NCBI RefSeq assembly: GCF_900105905.1
Contig: NZ_FNSV01000005.1
Location: 2,108,001 to 2,172,000 of the forward strand
Reading direction: 5' to 3'
Origin: Rhodococcus koreensis
Lineage (GTDB): Bacteria > Actinomycetota > Actinomycetes > Mycobacteriales > Mycobacteriaceae
DNA length: 64,000 bases
Below the pieces are notes generated by a model. That model was not told where the DNA came from and ran no database searches. It worked only from the letters and a program-made list of their open reading frames with translations. This document shows positions 17,301 through 28,180 of the stretch, piece after piece. The position numbers and the translations under genes are program-made. Numbering within the stretch: the first letter of the stretch is position 1; the number at the start of each line of letters is the position of its first letter.

Positions 17301-20300
17301 AACGCCTTCCCACGGACCTGCTCGAGGACCTGATCGAACCGCGGATTCCCCGACACATCCACCCGCAACACCCACGTGTTCACGAAGAACCCCACCAACT
17401 CGGACAGCGCCTCGTCGGTACGGCCCGCGATCGGCCCACCGACCGCAACATCACACCCGGCACCGAGCCTGCGAAGCAACACCACCAACACCGCCTGCAA
17501 CACCATCGACGATGTCGCCCCCGACCCGCGGGCCAACTCGGCTACCCGCGAACCCAATTCCGAGTCGACCGTGAACCCCACCGTGCCGCCACGGTAACTC
17601 GGCGCCGCCGGCCTCCGACGATCGGTAGGCAGCTCGATACAGTCGTGCAACCCCGCCAGCTCAGTCTTCCAATACTCGACCTGGGTAGCCAGCACACTGC
17701 CCGGATCGTCCTCGCTCCCCAGAAGTTCCCGCTGCCACAGCGTGTAATCGGCATACTGCACCGGCAACGGCACCCACCCCGGCGCCCGCCCCGCCGCGCG
17801 GGCCGCATACGCGACCGCCACATCCCGAGCCAACGGCGCCAACGAACCCCCATCCCCCGCGATATGGTGCAGCACCAACACCAGGATGTGCTCTCGGGAA
17901 CCGCATTCCAACAACGTTGCCCGAATCGGAATCTCGCCGGACAGATCGAACCGATGTCCCGCAGCCTCCGCGACCACATCCATCGCAGTGCCGTCCCCGG
18001 CGTCGACGACCTCAACCGGCAGTTCCGCGTCGACCTGCTCAGCTGACAGGATCCGCTGGAACGGCACACCGTCGTCCTCACCGAACACCGTCCGCAGGCT
18101 CTCGTGCCGAGCCACCACATCCCCCAACCCCGCCACCAACGCCCCCACATCAAGAGCACCGGTCAACCGCACCGCCACCGGAATGTTGTACGTCGCCGAC
18201 GGTCCCTCGAATTTGTGAAGGAACCACAACCGGGCCTGCGCGAACGACAACGGCACCCGCTCCGGCCGCACCCGCGGAAGCAACGGCACCCTCGCCACCG
18301 CAGCGTCACCCAGCCGGGACGCCAACTCCGCGACCGACGGGGACTCGAACACCACCCGGATCGGCACCTCCACCCCGAGCGCGTTGCGGATCAACCCCAC
18401 CAGCCGCGTCGCGGACAGAGAATGCCCGCCCAGGTCGAAGAAACTGTCGTCGATCCCCACCCGTGGAAGACCGAGCACGTCACCGTAGAGCGACACCAGC
18501 GTCTCCTCCACCCGTGACCGCGGGGCCCGGAACACGCCACCGATGAAGTCCGGCGCGGGCAACGCTTTTCGGTCGAGCTTGCCGTTCACCGTCAGCGGCA
18601 ACCGATCCAGCACCACCACCGCCGCGGGCACCATGAACTCCGGCAGCCGCCCGGCCACGAAACGACGAACCTCGGACGGCAGTCTGCTTGCACCGGGGTC
18701 GTTGACGTATTCGGTCATGTCACCGAGTGGTTCCCCGGGCAGGTAGACATCGGACACCGCGCCGGATGCGTGCGCGTTTTCGTGCGCCCGGGTCCTGATG
18801 TCGGTGAATATCACATCCATCAGGCCCGGTGCCGGTGACCAGGTCACCGACACCGCGAACCCCAGCGCCTCACCCAAGTCGTGACAGTCCTGCGGCAACA
18901 TCGCGTCCGTCCGGCTGTCCGCGTCACGCCGGGTGGGAACGTGATCGCGGTCGGCGGCAACGTCGAGAGCGTGTGTGGCTTCGACATCGGGCGCCAGTCC
19001 CCTGTGCGGTACGCCGATCACCCGCACACAGTCCGCACGGCGGCCCGTCAGAAACGTCCGCAGCGCGGTCGGATCGCCGATTCGCTGCCACGACGTCGAC
19101 GGCACATCAGCCAGCGACCGGGCATTCGCAGGATTCTTTGACAGCACGACTTCGTATCTGTAACAGCTTAATTCGTTGACTGACCGGACGCGCTCGAGTT
19201 GAATGTCGACCGCGCCGATGTCGGGGATCAGCGTCGGCAACGCTGTGAAGAACTCCGGCGCGAGCAGCAACTCCTGCTCGGCCTCAATGCTCCGGCGCAC
19301 CCGATCGCGTAACACCATGGCGGTTGTGTCGGCATGTGCGTTGGCGATCTGCACGCCTGTCGCGAATTCCCGTAGCAACGCAAGATTCCGCACGTCACCG
19401 AGGAACAGCACGCCCCCGGGGCGCAGCAATTGCACTGCAGTGTCGATCACGTCGATCAGGTACCCCGCGTTCGGGAAGTACTGCACGACCGAGTTCAACA
19501 CCACTGTGTCGAAGACGCCGAGCGGCACACCCCCGAGGTCGTCGGCGGCCTGGACCCTCAAGTGCACCCGCTCGACCCACGGGTCCTGCCGATCCGCCAA
19601 CTGTGATCGCAGATCGTCGATCGTGGTGGCGGAAAAGTCGGTGCCCCAATACTCTTCGCAGTGCGGCGCCAACTGCGACAGCAGCAGCCCTGTTCCGACT
19701 CCGATCTCCAGCACCCGAGCCGGCCCGAGCTCGCGAATCCGTGCGACGGCGGCCGCGCGCCATTCCCGCATCTGCTCGAGGGCGATGGGCTTCCCGGTGT
19801 AGCTGCTGTTCCACCCCCCGAAATCCTCTCCGAACGCTGCCTGGTCGAGCGGCTCACCGGCATCGGACGCGTCCCCGGAATACAGGTCGTCGTACACCCG
19901 CCGCCACTGCGAAACCAGCTCTGCCTCCCGCTCCCTGTCACGGACGAGCGCGACACCCCTGTCGAGCACGACATACCCCACCAGCTGTGCATCGGTTCCG
20001 GCAGCGGGTTCCCGGGCGATCACCGCCGCCTGCGCCACCGCAGGGTGCGACATCAGTGCCGTCTCGACCTCCCCTGGTTCGACCCGGAATCCCCGCACCT
20101 GTACCTGCTCGTCCACCCGTCCGACGAAATCGAGCACGCCGTCGGACGTCCACCGCACCACGTCGCCGGACCGATACATCCGCGAACCGGGTTCGCCGAA
20201 CGGGCACGCGACGAACCGTTCCGCCGTCAACCCCGGCCTTCCCACATATCCTCGGCCGACCCCGAACCCGGCGACGTACAACTCCCCCGCCGCTCCGATC

Positions 20301-22711
20301 GGCACCGGCACCAGTCCCGGACCCAGCACGTAAATCCGCGCGTTGCCGATAGGAGTCCCGATCGGGCTTCGACCGCCGTCGCCGACGCCTGCGGTCAACT
20401 CCAGATAGCTCACATGCACCGTGGTTTCGGTGATTCCGTACATGTTCACCAGAACCGGAGTGTTCGGACGTTCGCCCGGGAGCCAGTCGCGTAGCCGGCC
20501 CGGGTCCAATGCCTCTCCCCCGAAAACCACCATTCGCAGAACCGAATCGGGCCCACGGGAATGGTCCCTGCGTTCGGCGTCTGCGAACTCGTAGAACGCG
20601 GAGGGGGTCTGATTGAGGATCGTCACCTGCTCCCGCCGCACCAGATTCCACAACTCGGCGGGCGAGCGCACCACGTCCCAGGGCACGATCACGACTCGCC
20701 CGCCGTGCACCAATGCCCCCCACAACTCCCACACCGAGAAGTCGAAGGCCTGTGAATGACACCAGGCCCACACATCCCCATCTCCGAAACCGCACCACCG
20801 ATCGGTCCCGGCAAACAACGACACCACGTTGCGGTGGGTGATGACAACCCCTTTCGGGGTGCCGGTCGAACCGGATGTATACATGACGTACGCGGGGTTG
20901 GAGGGTTTCAGCGGGGCGATCCGCTCATCGTCGGCAGGGTTGGTCACCGCTGAGATTCCCTCGGTGCCGGCGTCGTCCGGGTCCAACACGAGACAAGGAA
21001 TGTCGTTGTCCGGCAACGATGCGGCGGTCGCGGTGTCGGTCAGAACCAGGAGGGGTGCGGCATCGGTGAGAATGAAAGCGGTTCGCGCGCTGGGATAGTT
21101 CGGATCGATCGGAAGATATCCGCCACCGGCCTTGAGAGTCGCAAGGAGTGCGACGATCAGTTCGGACGAACGTGGCATCGCGACGGCCACGATGGATTCG
21201 GGGCCCACACCGCACGCGATGAGATACCGCGCCAACCGATTCGCCCGGTCATTGACGTCTCGATAGGTCCAGTGCCGATCGCCGAGAGTCAGCGCCACCG
21301 CGTCGGGTGTCGCGGCGGCCCGCTGTTCGACCAGGCCGGGAAGGGTGGCGTGGGGAACCGGTACCGTCGTGTCGTTCCAGGCCCGCAGTACCAGTTCGCG
21401 TTCGGTGGGTCGGAGGAAGTCGTATTGCTCTGTCCGGCCTGCCGGATCGGCGACGACCGCACGAACGAAAGCCATCAGCAGATCCGCATGGAGCCTGACG
21501 TCCTCACTGCTGTACAGCGCGCCGTTCGCGTCGATCTCGATGTGCATGCCTGCACTGTTGCGTCCGCCGTAATAGATCGAAATCGAAAGGTCGTCCACGG
21601 GGCCGAACGACACGCCGCGCATGGATGCCGGGTTGCCGGCAAAGTCGATCGAATCGAAGAACGGGATGATATTCAGAATCGGACCGAACCGATTCTCCAT
21701 GGATCCGGACAATCCTCTGTCTCGTCTTATGTCAGAACCCTGGTAACGGGAATGACGCAAAACGGAACGAATCGCGGTACCCACGTCGTGTGCGACTGCG
21801 GCGAAAAGCGACCGCGGGGGGATCTCCACCCGGAAGGGCACCCAATTCGATACCAGCCCCGGGGTTCGCCGGGCGGCACCGACCCGATTGGCGACGGCCA
21901 ATCGCATCATGAATTCCGGCGTACCCGACAGCCGGTGGAAGAGTCCGGCTACCGCTGCCGCCAGGAAGCCCGGCACCGGTGTCCCGATCGATTCTGCCGC
22001 GGTGAGCAATTGCGCGGTCTCATCGTCCGACACCGTCAGGCTGTGATGCAAAGTCACGGGAACCGGCGAACTCGGATGCCGTGGCAGTCGCAGTGGTTCG
22101 GGCAAGGCAGCGGTGTAGTTTCGCCAGAACTCCTTGTCGCGGGCGAATCGATCGGACTGCCGGTAGCGGGCATCTTCGTCGACAATCAGTCCCGGTCCGC
22201 CGAATCCGGATTCAGGGATCGGTCTTCCCGCCTTCAGCGCTGTGTAGATTTCACCGATTCGACGCGCGAGAATCGCGACGCCGAACCCGTCCATCACGAT
22301 GTGGTGGCAGACGGCGCACAGGAAGAATCGCGCGCCGTGAACCTTGATCAAGCCTGCTCGATACAGCGCATCATGTTCCAGATCGAAGGGCACGGCGCAG
22401 ACCTCTGCCATCGACGCTTTCGCCGCCGATTCGGGGTCTGCCGCAGCACTGACATCGACGAAGAACGGTTTCCACGAGTTCGAATCCCGCGCGACCTGGC
22501 GTGGGCCGTCCCCGTCCTCGACGAAATTCACCAGTACCGAACGGGCCTCTTCCGCCACTCGCCGCAGCGCGGCTTCCATCACCGGAGGGTCGATGTCACC
22601 GGAAATATCGAGATACGCTGCAATATTGTTCGAAAGGCCAGGTGCCAACCTCTGCGCCAGCCAGAGCGCCTCCTGGGCGGACGAAACCCGAAATGAGTTC
22701 ATCGCGACCAT
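14306..22711 (-). CDS. two-module nonribosomal peptide synthetase, C-A-MT-PCP-C-A-PCP-TE
   Basis: A 2801-residue cytoplasmic megasynthase. Module 1 has an EntF-like first condensation domain (~1-450, active HHIVMDG at ~134-140), adenylation domain (~455-950; [11 protein letters not shown] ~609), an inserted N-methyltransferase (SAM motif [11 protein letters not shown] ~1000) and PCP1 ([10 protein letters not shown], Ser ~1431). Module 2 has C2 (~1484-1910, HHIAGDG), A2 (~1945-2410, [11 protein letters not shown] ~2100) and PCP2 (Ser ~2498). A type I thioesterase follows (GWSFGG ~2632). By eye the A1 code is D-F-W-N-V-G-M-V-H-K, the threonine pattern; A2 reads D-F-W-A-V-G-G-V-F-K, unassigned. 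The ATG at 22711 follows GGGAGGG by 6 nt. No MbtH-like or PPTase gene lies nearby. Confidence 0.93.
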   Translation of the reverse strand: MVAMNSFRVSSAQEALWLAQRLAPGLSNNIAAYLDISGDIDPPVMEAALRRVAEEARSVLVNFVEDGDGPRQVARDSNSWKPFFVDVSAAADPESAAKASMAEVCAVPFDLEHDALYRAGLIKVHGARFFLCAVCHHIVMDGFGVAILARRIGEIYTALKAGRPIPESGFGGPGLIVDEDARYRQSDRFARDKEFWRNYTAALPEPLRLPRHPSSPVPVTLHHSLTVSDDETAQLLTAAESIGTPVPGFLAAAVAGLFHRLSGTPEFMMRLAVANRVGAARRTPGLVSNWVPFRVEIPPRSLFAAVAHDVGTAIRSVLRHSRYQGSDIRRDRGLSGSMENRFGPILNIIPFFDSIDFAGNPASMRGVSFGPVDDLSISIYYGGRNSAGMHIEIDANGALYSSEDVRLHADLLMAFVRAVVADPAGRTEQYDFLRPTERELVLRAWNDTTVPVPHATLPGLVEQRAAATPDAVALTLGDRHWTYRDVNDRANRLARYLIACGVGPESIVAVAMPRSSELIVALLATLKAGGGYLPIDPNYPSARTAFILTDAAPLLVLTDTATAASLPDNDIPCLVLDPDDAGTEGISAVTNPADDERIAPLKPSNPAYVMYTSGSTGTPKGVVITHRNVVSLFAGTDRWCGFGDGDVWAWCHSQAFDFSVWELWGALVHGGRVVIVPWDVVRSPAELWNLVRREQVTILNQTPSAFYEFADAERRDHSRGPDSVLRMVVFGGEALDPGRLRDWLPGERPNTPVLVNMYGITETTVHVSYLELTAGVGDGGRSPIGTPIGNARIYVLGPGLVPVPIGAAGELYVAGFGVGRGYVGRPGLTAERFVACPFGEPGSRMYRSGDVVRWTSDGVLDFVGRVDEQVQVRGFRVEPGEVETALMSHPAVAQAAVIAREPAAGTDAQLVGYVVLDRGVALVRDREREAELVSQWRRVYDDLYSGDASDAGEPLDQAAFGEDFGGWNSSYTGKPIALEQMREWRAAAVARIRELGPARVLEIGVGTGLLLSQLAPHCEEYWGTDFSATTIDDLRSQLADRQDPWVERVHLRVQAADDLGGVPLGVFDTVVLNSVVQYFPNAGYLIDVIDTAVQLLRPGGVLFLGDVRNLALLREFATGVQIANAHADTTAMVLRDRVRRSIEAEQELLLAPEFFTALPTLIPDIGAVDIQLERVRSVNELSCYRYEVVLSKNPANARSLADVPSTSWQRIGDPTALRTFLTGRRADCVRVIGVPHRGLAPDVEATHALDVAADRDHVPTRRDADSRTDAMLPQDCHDLGEALGFAVSVTWSPAPGLMDVIFTDIRTRAHENAHASGAVSDVYLPGEPLGDMTEYVNDPGASRLPSEVRRFVAGRLPEFMVPAAVVVLDRLPLTVNGKLDRKALPAPDFIGGVFRAPRSRVEETLVSLYGDVLGLPRVGIDDSFFDLGGHSLSATRLVGLIRNALGVEVPIRVVFESPSVAELASRLGDAAVARVPLLPRVRPERVPLSFAQARLWFLHKFEGPSATYNIPVAVRLTGALDVGALVAGLGDVVARHESLRTVFGEDDGVPFQRILSAEQVDAELPVEVVDAGDGTAMDVVAEAAGHRFDLSGEIPIRATLLECGSREHILVLVLHHIAGDGGSLAPLARDVAVAYAARAAGRAPGWVPLPVQYADYTLWQRELLGSEDDPGSVLATQVEYWKTELAGLHDCIELPTDRRRPAAPSYRGGTVGFTVDSELGSRVAELARGSGATSSMVLQAVLVVLLRRLGAGCDVAVGGPIAGRTDEALSELVGFFVNTWVLRVDVSGNPRFDQVLEQVRGKALAAYENQDAPFERLVELLNPVRSTAYHPLFQVLFAMQDNAFPDVAFPGLGWETLPASTGTSRFDLSFTVAPTERQGLAGVIEYASDLFDRATVEAVAARYVRLLGLIVADPRGRIEGYEILDPDERELVLRTWNEASVPIPDSTIPVLFGQQVAATPNAVAVTFGDRHLTYQELSSRVNRLAHLLIGAGVGPEVLVAVALERSPELIIALLAVLEAGGAYLPIDPRYPSARIGTILADAAPRLILTDTLTDNMLPDNDIPRVLLDAISDEGGQSEGRGSDDNDHATPLRPGNTAYVMYTSGSTGVPKGVAVSHRSVVSLFAGTAGWAGFGAGDVWAWCHSVAFDFSVWELWGALVHGARIMVVPWETVHSPAGLWEAVVRERVTVLAQTPSAFYEFAEVEREDPAVGSDSVLRMMVFGGEVLDPAGLQGWYRDERSNPPILVNGYGPTETTVFAATFVLPEPGERADRVSVPIGAPVGNTQVFVLGAGLVPVPVGAVGELYVAGVQLARGYLGRTGSTAERFVACPFGGPGARMYRTGDLVRWTAGGVLEFCGRADAQVKIRGFRVEPAEIEAVLLKHPAVTQAAVVVRDTTTGIGLVGYVVSDTTDTGTRVEVRRFAARMLPEYMVPAAVVVLDQLPLTVNGKLDRRALPAPEFIGGVFRAPRSPVEQTLASLYAEVLGVSRVGIDDSFFDLGGHSLSATQLVSRIRSVTGVEVPIRVIFESPTIAELAPRMGEEIEPGLLDPFAVVLPIRSEGSGPPLWCVHPGGGLSWCYMGLRAHLPDQPIYGLQARGFDGVTPLPKSIESMAADYLEQILAVQEDGPFLLLGWSFGGLVAHAIATALERRGLEVVLLAMLDSVPGAGDLLLGEAAPSDDDIRQSIRAWAQSRYGEIVDSPDTAPIWDAARAIYRNDLRLSADHVPQTYHGDVVFLRPALTDDDTMSSESSSDLWRAYVTGDIVTHDVHSTHADMDQPRPLAEIALIIDQELAIRGRRTRQTDV

Positions 22712-22787
22712 GATGTGCCCTCCCGAACGGCGGTAGGGGTTTCGCCCGGTGGCGACAGCAATCCAGGGAGTGGTGACTCCGTCGAGG

Positions 22788-22819
22788 CGCCATGCTCTCA
22801 CTCGCGCGAGAGCATGGCG
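22788..22819 (-). repeat. 12-bp inverted repeat overlapping the sulfatase stop codon
   Basis: CGCCATGCTCTC (22788-22799) pairs exactly with GAGAGCATGGCG (22808-22819) around an 8-nt loop. It covers the last codons and stop of the sulfatase gene, 77 nt before the NRPS start on the same strand. It could be a partial terminator or mRNA-stabilising stem that tunes NRPS expression relative to the sulfatase. Confidence 0.55.
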
Positions 22820-25155
22820 GCTGCTTCGCGTTCGAGGTCGACATAGGGTTCACCGCTGACGTCGACTGCCACCCGGTTCAGGGTGCCGCCGGTGAACGCC
22901 CACGGCGCGGTGCCGGGATAGTCGTCGGTGACGGGTTCCCCGGTGTCGCGGCCGGCACTGAGGCCCTCGCCGGCGATGCTGAACTTGCCGGGCTGAGTTC
23001 GGATCCTGCCCTCGCCGACCTGGCGGTCCCCGTAGTACAGGGTCAGCACCCCGTGAGCGGTGCCGGGCGGATCCTCACCGTCCTTGTCGAACGAGGCGGC
23101 CAGGAGCAGGTTCTCGCCGGTCGGCAGATCCTCGGTGGCGCTGATCCGCTGTTCCTCGCTGCCGAGGAAGTTGTAGACGTAATGCAGGCGGTTGTCCTTG
23201 ACGTACAGGGCGTGCCCACCGAAGCGGCTGCCGTGTGCGAACAGCACACCGGACGCCCCGGGTTCGCGGAGATCGACCAGCGCGCCGATCGAGTAGGAGC
23301 GGTTTCGGATGTTGACCGCCACCGACTCGGGCACCTCGGCACCGCCCGCCCGGTAGACGTAGCGGTTGCGCGGCGCCGCGAGCTGGGGGCGGGGGGTGGT
23401 GAAGATCTCGACCGCCGAGCGGTCGTCGAGGGGCAGCGCCTGGTTGGCGCCGGCCTCGTGGAACCACAGGCCGATCAGCTCGGCGATCCGCCCGGGCTCC
23501 TCGGCGGCGAGGTCCCGCAGCTCGGCGCGGTCGACGTCGGTGTGGTAGAGCTCCCACGAGTCCTCGGGGAACCGGCCCCAGCCACTGATCGCCGGATGGG
23601 TGCTCACGGCCTTCCAACCGTCGTGCCAGATACCTCGGGTGCCGAGCATCGAGTAGAACTGGGTGTGCTTCGCCGTCGGAATGGTGGCCGCATCGAAGCT
23701 GTACCGCATGCTCACGCCCTGCAGCGGGTGCTGGGTGTAACCCTTCACGGTGTCGGGCAGTTCGATCCCCATGCAGTCCAGCACGGTCGGGACGAGATCG
23801 ATGGCGTGGTGGTATTGGTCGCGGGTCTCGCCACGGGCGGCGATCCCGGCGGGCCACGAGATGATGCACGGGTCGCAGGTGCCGCCGTTGAACGAATACC
23901 TCTTCCACATCTTGAACGGGGCGTTGAAGCCCATCGCCCACCCGTTCGGGTAGTGGTTGTAGGTTCTGGTGCTGCCGAGCTCGTCGAGCATCTTCATGTT
24001 CTCGGCCATGTCGTCCGGCACACTGTTGGCGACCTTGTTCTCGTTGACCGAACCGTTGGGGCCGCCCTCACCGCTGGCGCCGTTGTCGGAGACCAGCATG
24101 ACAATGGTGTTGTCGAGCTGTTCGATCTCCTCGAGGTAGCCCATCAGGCGCCCGATCTGGTCGTCGCAGTGAGACAGGAACCCCGCGTACACTTCGGCCA
24201 TTCGGGCGAAGAGCCGTTTCTCGTCGGCGGAGAGGGTGTCCCAGGGTCGGGTGAAGTCGAGCGGCGGGAACGGTTGCCCGTCGGGTCCGGTGCGCGTGTC
24301 GGGGGTCCCGATCGGGTTCAGCGGGGGAAGTTCGGTGTTCTGGGGTACCAGGCCCATTTCCTTCTGCCGGGCCAGGGTCTGCTCGCGCAAGGCCTCGTAA
24401 CCTTCGTCGAACCGGCCCCGGTAGCGGTCGGCCCACTCCTGGGGCACCTGGTGTGGTGCGTGCGCGCAGCCGGGCGCGTAGTACAGGAACACCGGACGGT
24501 CGGGGGCGATCGCCTTGACGTCGTCGAGGTATTGGATGGCCTTGTCGGTGATGTCGACGCTGAAGTGGTAGCCCTCCTCCGGAGTGGCCGGTTGCTGCAC
24601 GGGGTGGTTGTCGTGGACCAGATCGGGATACCACTGGTTGGTCTCCGCCCCGAGGAAACCGTAGAAGCGTTCGAAACCACGGCCGACGGGCCAATTGCGC
24701 TTGGTGGAGGCGAGGTTCATCTCGTCCTCGGCACACAGATGCCACTTGCCGACCATCGCCGTGCTGAACCCCTGCTCGACCAGGACCTCGGCGAGGGTCG
24801 CGCACTCCGGCGGGATGTGTCCGTTGCCGCCGGGAAAACCGACCGCGGCCTCACTGATGCAGGCCATCCCGTTGGTGGTGTGATTGCGGCCGGTCAGCAG
24901 GCAGGACCGGGTCGGGGAGCACAGGGCCGTGGTGTGCCACTGACCGTAGCGCAGCCCGTTGGCGGCGATCTTGTCGATGTTCGGCGTCTCGATCGGCCCG
25001 CCGTAACAGCCCAGGGCACCGAACCCGACGTCGTCGAGGACGATGTACAGCACGTTCGGTGAGCCTGGCGGGGCCTTCGGTTGCTCGTACGGTCCCCAGT
25101 CCGGGACAGAGTCACGAATATCGAGATTGACGACACCTCTGAACGGCTTGGCCAT
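22798..25155 (-). CDS. arylsulfatase with C-terminal jelly-roll-like extension
   Basis: A 785-residue type I sulfatase. The formylglycine signature C79-S-P-T-R83 (followed by SCLLTGRN) is intact, as are metal and substrate residues in [19 protein letters not shown] (35-53), MVGKWHLC and [12 protein letters not shown]. Such enzymes hydrolyse sulfate esters and need a formylglycine-generating enzyme, which is not in the window. Residues ~560-785 form a beta-rich extension typical of the large actinobacterial/AtsD-type arylsulfatases. No signal peptide is seen, suggesting a cytoplasmic enzyme. The ATG at 25155 follows GAGGAG; the frame extends upstream to 25254. It may supply sulfate for growth or act on a sulfated metabolite of the NRPS operon. 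Confidence 0.92.
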   Translation of the reverse strand: MAKPFRGVVNLDIRDSVPDWGPYEQPKAPPGSPNVLYIVLDDVGFGALGCYGGPIETPNIDKIAANGLRYGQWHTTALCSPTRSCLLTGRNHTTNGMACISEAAVGFPGGNGHIPPECATLAEVLVEQGFSTAMVGKWHLCAEDEMNLASTKRNWPVGRGFERFYGFLGAETNQWYPDLVHDNHPVQQPATPEEGYHFSVDITDKAIQYLDDVKAIAPDRPVFLYYAPGCAHAPHQVPQEWADRYRGRFDEGYEALREQTLARQKEMGLVPQNTELPPLNPIGTPDTRTGPDGQPFPPLDFTRPWDTLSADEKRLFARMAEVYAGFLSHCDDQIGRLMGYLEEIEQLDNTIVMLVSDNGASGEGGPNGSVNENKVANSVPDDMAENMKMLDELGSTRTYNHYPNGWAMGFNAPFKMWKRYSFNGGTCDPCIISWPAGIAARGETRDQYHHAIDLVPTVLDCMGIELPDTVKGYTQHPLQGVSMRYSFDAATIPTAKHTQFYSMLGTRGIWHDGWKAVSTHPAISGWGRFPEDSWELYHTDVDRAELRDLAAEEPGRIAELIGLWFHEAGANQALPLDDRSAVEIFTTPRPQLAAPRNRYVYRAGGAEVPESVAVNIRNRSYSIGALVDLREPGASGVLFAHGSRFGGHALYVKDNRLHYVYNFLGSEEQRISATEDLPTGENLLLAASFDKDGEDPPGTAHGVLTLYYGDRQVGEGRIRTQPGKFSIAGEGLSAGRDTGEPVTDDYPGTAPWAFTGGTLNRVAVDVSGEPYVDLEREAAAMLSRE

Positions 25156-25322
25156 GATGTGCTCCTCGAATGAGATCCCACTCACTTCCACCCAAGCACT
25201 ACCGGCAGGTGGATGGCTAGAGGTACCGGCCGGAAAATCCGCTCCGCTCGCCACACGTGGAACCCGGCCGCCGAACCGAACCGTCTTTTTGTCGGCACAC
25301 GCTGCGCCGGAACGGAATTCCC

Positions 25323-26969
25323 CTAGCTGCGGCCGCGGGCGGCCAGCGCGTTGACGAACACGTTGGCGATGTCGGCGGGATCCTTCGCGACGTAGCTCGA
25401 CCCTCCGGTCACCCGCGAGATCTCGGCAAGCGTGGCCGCGTCGGCGTCGTCGGTGATGCCGATGGTCACGATGATGACGGGCCGGGCCGGGTCCATCTCA
25501 CGCTCCAGGATGCTCAGGAGCTGTTCCTTCGTGATCGAGTCCGGGTCCTCGTTGGCGCCGTCGGTCAGGATGATCACACTGTTCACTGCGCGCGGGTCGT
25601 ACGTGTCCTGCACCGTCCGGAACGCGGCGAGCGTCGTGTCGTACAGGCCGGTGCCGCCGCCGATCAGCCCCTCGACCTTTCCCGCCTGCTGGGCCATCAG
25701 CGCACGCTGCGTGAGTCCGTCCACCACGGTGTCGTAGCGGCGGATCGGGACCAGCTCCTGGTAGTCCTGCGGTCCCCCGCCGAGCCCCTGCGAGAACGCC
25801 CACAACCCGGCGGACACGCTGTCCGGGAACATCGCGTTGCCTGCGAGGGCGGCATCGACCGTCAGATCCATGCGCGACCGGTCGCCGGCCGGGGTCTCCA
25901 TCGACCCCGACACGTCGATCGCGACGAGTGTGCGGATCGGCAGTGCCATCATCGCCCACCCGCCCAGGGCGTCCTGCAACGGCGACTCGTCGTCGAGCGC
26001 GAGCTTGGTGATCCTGCCGACGCCGCGGCCGTCGGCCGGTGGACTTCCGTCCGGTCCGCGGAATCCGTGCTCGGCGAGCACCGCGCGGGCCTCCTCGCCG
26101 CCGAGGACCGCGGCGACGGCGCGTGCCACCTGGGTGGCCTTGTAGTGCCGGTCCGGGGCAGGCGACGTGACGACGAGCGGGAAGTTCATGAAGTTGCTGC
26201 CCGTCGGGGGCACCGTCGCGGCGAGCGTGCGGGCGCCGTCACCGTCGGTGAATTCGAGCACGGACTGTTCGGTGGCGACGGCGACTCCGCCGTTGTCGAC
26301 GACACCCTGGAGCATCTCCTCGCCGACGGGTTCGTCCGCGGTGCGCGCGCTTTCCTCCTGCGCGAGCGGAACCAGCGCGGCCCGCACCGTCCCCGCGGAC
26401 ACGGGGTCGGCCTGGCCCTCGGCGAGTGCCGCGTTGATCGGCGCCTGCGCGACCCCGGTCACGAGGGGGTTGCCCAGCTGGATGTCCTTGATTTGCAGGG
26501 CGGCGAGCCACGTCGGCGACGTGGGGGCGTCCTCCTCGCGGGAGGCCAGCACGACGGGCGAGGACGCGATCGACCCCGTCATGACCTCGACCGGTCCGGC
26601 CGCGGTGAGTGCCGCCTTGCCCACCCAGGCGCCGCTGTCGGGGATCCAGAGATCCGGGGCGTCGGTTCCCTTGCCGAGCCGTCCCGCGATGTCGCCGGAC
26701 GTCGCGGCGCCGACGGCGACGTTCGCGCAGCCCAGGTCGGTGCGCTTCGCTTCGCCGAGGATGCCGCCGAGGGCGGGAGCGATGCTCGGGTCGGCGGCGA
26801 GGGTGTAGTCGGTGACCTGGTCGCACTCGTCCGCCCAGGAGCGCACCGCCTGAACGACGACCACGACGGAGGCCACGAGCCCGATCACGGCGGCAGCGCA
26901 CACCGCGTAGAAGGCGGGTGAGCGCCCCTCCCGCTCCGGCCCCGCGCTCGAATGACGCCCTCCGGCCAT
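25323..26969 (-). CDS. membrane-anchored substrate-binding-like protein with C-terminal VWA domain
   Basis: 548 residues: an N-terminal membrane anchor (~19-40, FYAVCAAAVIGLVASVVVVV), a periplasmic-binding-protein-like domain (~45-330, with PDLWIPDSGAWVGKA and PVVLASREEDAPTSP) and a von Willebrand factor A domain (~345-545). The MIDAS motif DVSGSM (~351-356) and the later GGGTGLYDT and LTDGANEDP motifs are intact, so metal binding is expected. Similar proteins occur in Actinobacteria as extracytoplasmic proteins of unknown function. A role in substrate capture or surface adhesion is inferred only. The 146 bp upstream lie between this gene and the stop of the interrupted pucR fragment. Confidence 0.82.
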   Translation of the reverse strand: MAGGRHSSAGPEREGRSPAFYAVCAAAVIGLVASVVVVVQAVRSWADECDQVTDYTLAADPSIAPALGGILGEAKRTDLGCANVAVGAATSGDIAGRLGKGTDAPDLWIPDSGAWVGKAALTAAGPVEVMTGSIASSPVVLASREEDAPTSPTWLAALQIKDIQLGNPLVTGVAQAPINAALAEGQADPVSAGTVRAALVPLAQEESARTADEPVGEEMLQGVVDNGGVAVATEQSVLEFTDGDGARTLAATVPPTGSNFMNFPLVVTSPAPDRHYKATQVARAVAAVLGGEEARAVLAEHGFRGPDGSPPADGRGVGRITKLALDDESPLQDALGGWAMMALPIRTLVAIDVSGSMETPAGDRSRMDLTVDAALAGNAMFPDSVSAGLWAFSQGLGGGPQDYQELVPIRRYDTVVDGLTQRALMAQQAGKVEGLIGGGTGLYDTTLAAFRTVQDTYDPRAVNSVIILTDGANEDPDSITKEQLLSILEREMDPARPVIIVTIGITDDADAATLAEISRVTGGSSYVAKDPADIANVFVNALAARGRS

Positions 26970-27115
26970 CGCCTGCCCCCTCTAACAGTTCGGTCACGAG
27001 ACGACCACCGTCGCACCGGACCGAATATGATCCGGCCCACATCGTAGCGAACGGTGCGCGGTACGACTTTGTGCTGGTGACGGGGATGACCCGTCCAGCC
27101 GCGCGAGCGGACCGG

Positions 27116-28174
27116 TCAGCGATCGGGTTGCTCGACCTCGAGCCGGCGTGCCACGAGCGCGGCCTGGATCCGCCGGAGCCCGGAGGGCCGGGTCGGATCG
27201 CAGCCCGTCAGCTGCGCCACCCGTTTGAGCCGGTAGTGCACCGTATTGGTGTGCAGGTGCATCTGCTTCGCGGTGCGCTGCCGATTCAGATCGTGGCCGA
27301 TGTGCACCTCGAGCGTCTCGATCAGTTCGGGCGAGCCCTGCAGCGGTTCGAGGAGCCGAGCCAGGTGGGTCCTGCCCGGCCCCGGCCGGGTGAGCTGGTA
27401 TTCGAGCGCCAGATCGTCCATCTCGTAGAGGCCCGGCTCCAGGGCCAGCTGATCGGCGAGGTCGAGGAGTTCGTGGACCTGGTCCGCCGCCGCGGGGATA
27501 CCGGCAGTCCGGACCCGGGTCGCCGTGGCGGTGAGGGGAACCCCGGCGGCCGCTCCGATCCGGTCGAGCAGGGAGACCATCCACGCCCGCTCCGGCGAGC
27601 CCGGAAGCAACAGCGTTCCGCCGTCCGGGCTCATTGAACACAGCGCCGCCCCACCCGCGGCGTCCGCCAGCTCGATCTGCAACCGGCGCAGCTTCTGCCG
27701 GGCGACGACGGCCTTGCGCCGGTGGGTCACGGCCTCGGTGGGATGCGACGGAATCGACAGCCCCAGCACCACGTACTCGTCGGCCAGCTCCACACCTGCG
27801 TGCCGGGCCGCCGTCGCCGCCTTTCGGCCGCTGAGCAGCGCCGTGACGAGATTGACTGCGGCGCCGTCGCGTTCGCTGTTGACCGCTTCAAGTTCCTCCA
27901 CGTAGCTGGTCGTGGCGGCGACCGTCACGCATTCGAGGAGGGTGAACATCACCTTCTGGATGACCAGGAGTTCGGGCAGGTCTTCCTCGCGGGCGTTCGA
28001 GGCGACGAGGTCGCCGGCCTCGCGGATGCCTTCGTGGAGGATGCGGAGCACGAGTTTCAGCGGGAACCCCTCGCGGGCCCAGCGCGCGGAACTGTTGCGC
28101 ACCCCCGCGAGGTCCTCGTCCGTCGGGCTGATGCCCTCGTCGAGCATCTGGATGCCGAGACCGAGGCAGACGAT
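27116..28174 (-). pseudogene. PucR/CdaR-type transcriptional regulator, C-terminal fragment (split by IS)
   Basis: About 350 residues starting at the IS border with VCLGLGIQMLDEG. The middle is a GGDEF-like CdaR domain and the C-terminus is the PucR helix-turn-helix (NRQRTAKQMHLHTNTVHYRL then KRVAQLTGCDPTRP). PucR/CdaR regulators respond to purine, amino-acid or sugar-acid signals. An in-frame ATG at the border (28180) falls inside the IS end, so a shortened protein could still be made. The missing N-terminal piece lies beyond the IS at 29867-29959. Deleting the IS in silico joins the two in frame (DVMDFTGLI + VCLGLG). Confidence 0.85.
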
Positions 28175-28180
28175 CATCAA

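Noticed and set aside
17300..18700. Repetitive look of the NRPS DNA suggesting a CRISPR-like array
   Set aside because: The repeats are NRPS module homology and codon bias, not short direct repeats with spacers.
22792..25062. 756-codon plus-strand open frame opposite the sulfatase gene
   Set aside because: Antisense shadow caused by high GC; no domain, while the minus strand has all sulfatase motifs.
25257..26921. 554-codon plus-strand open frame opposite the VWA gene
   Set aside because: Shadow of the VWA gene; no motif.
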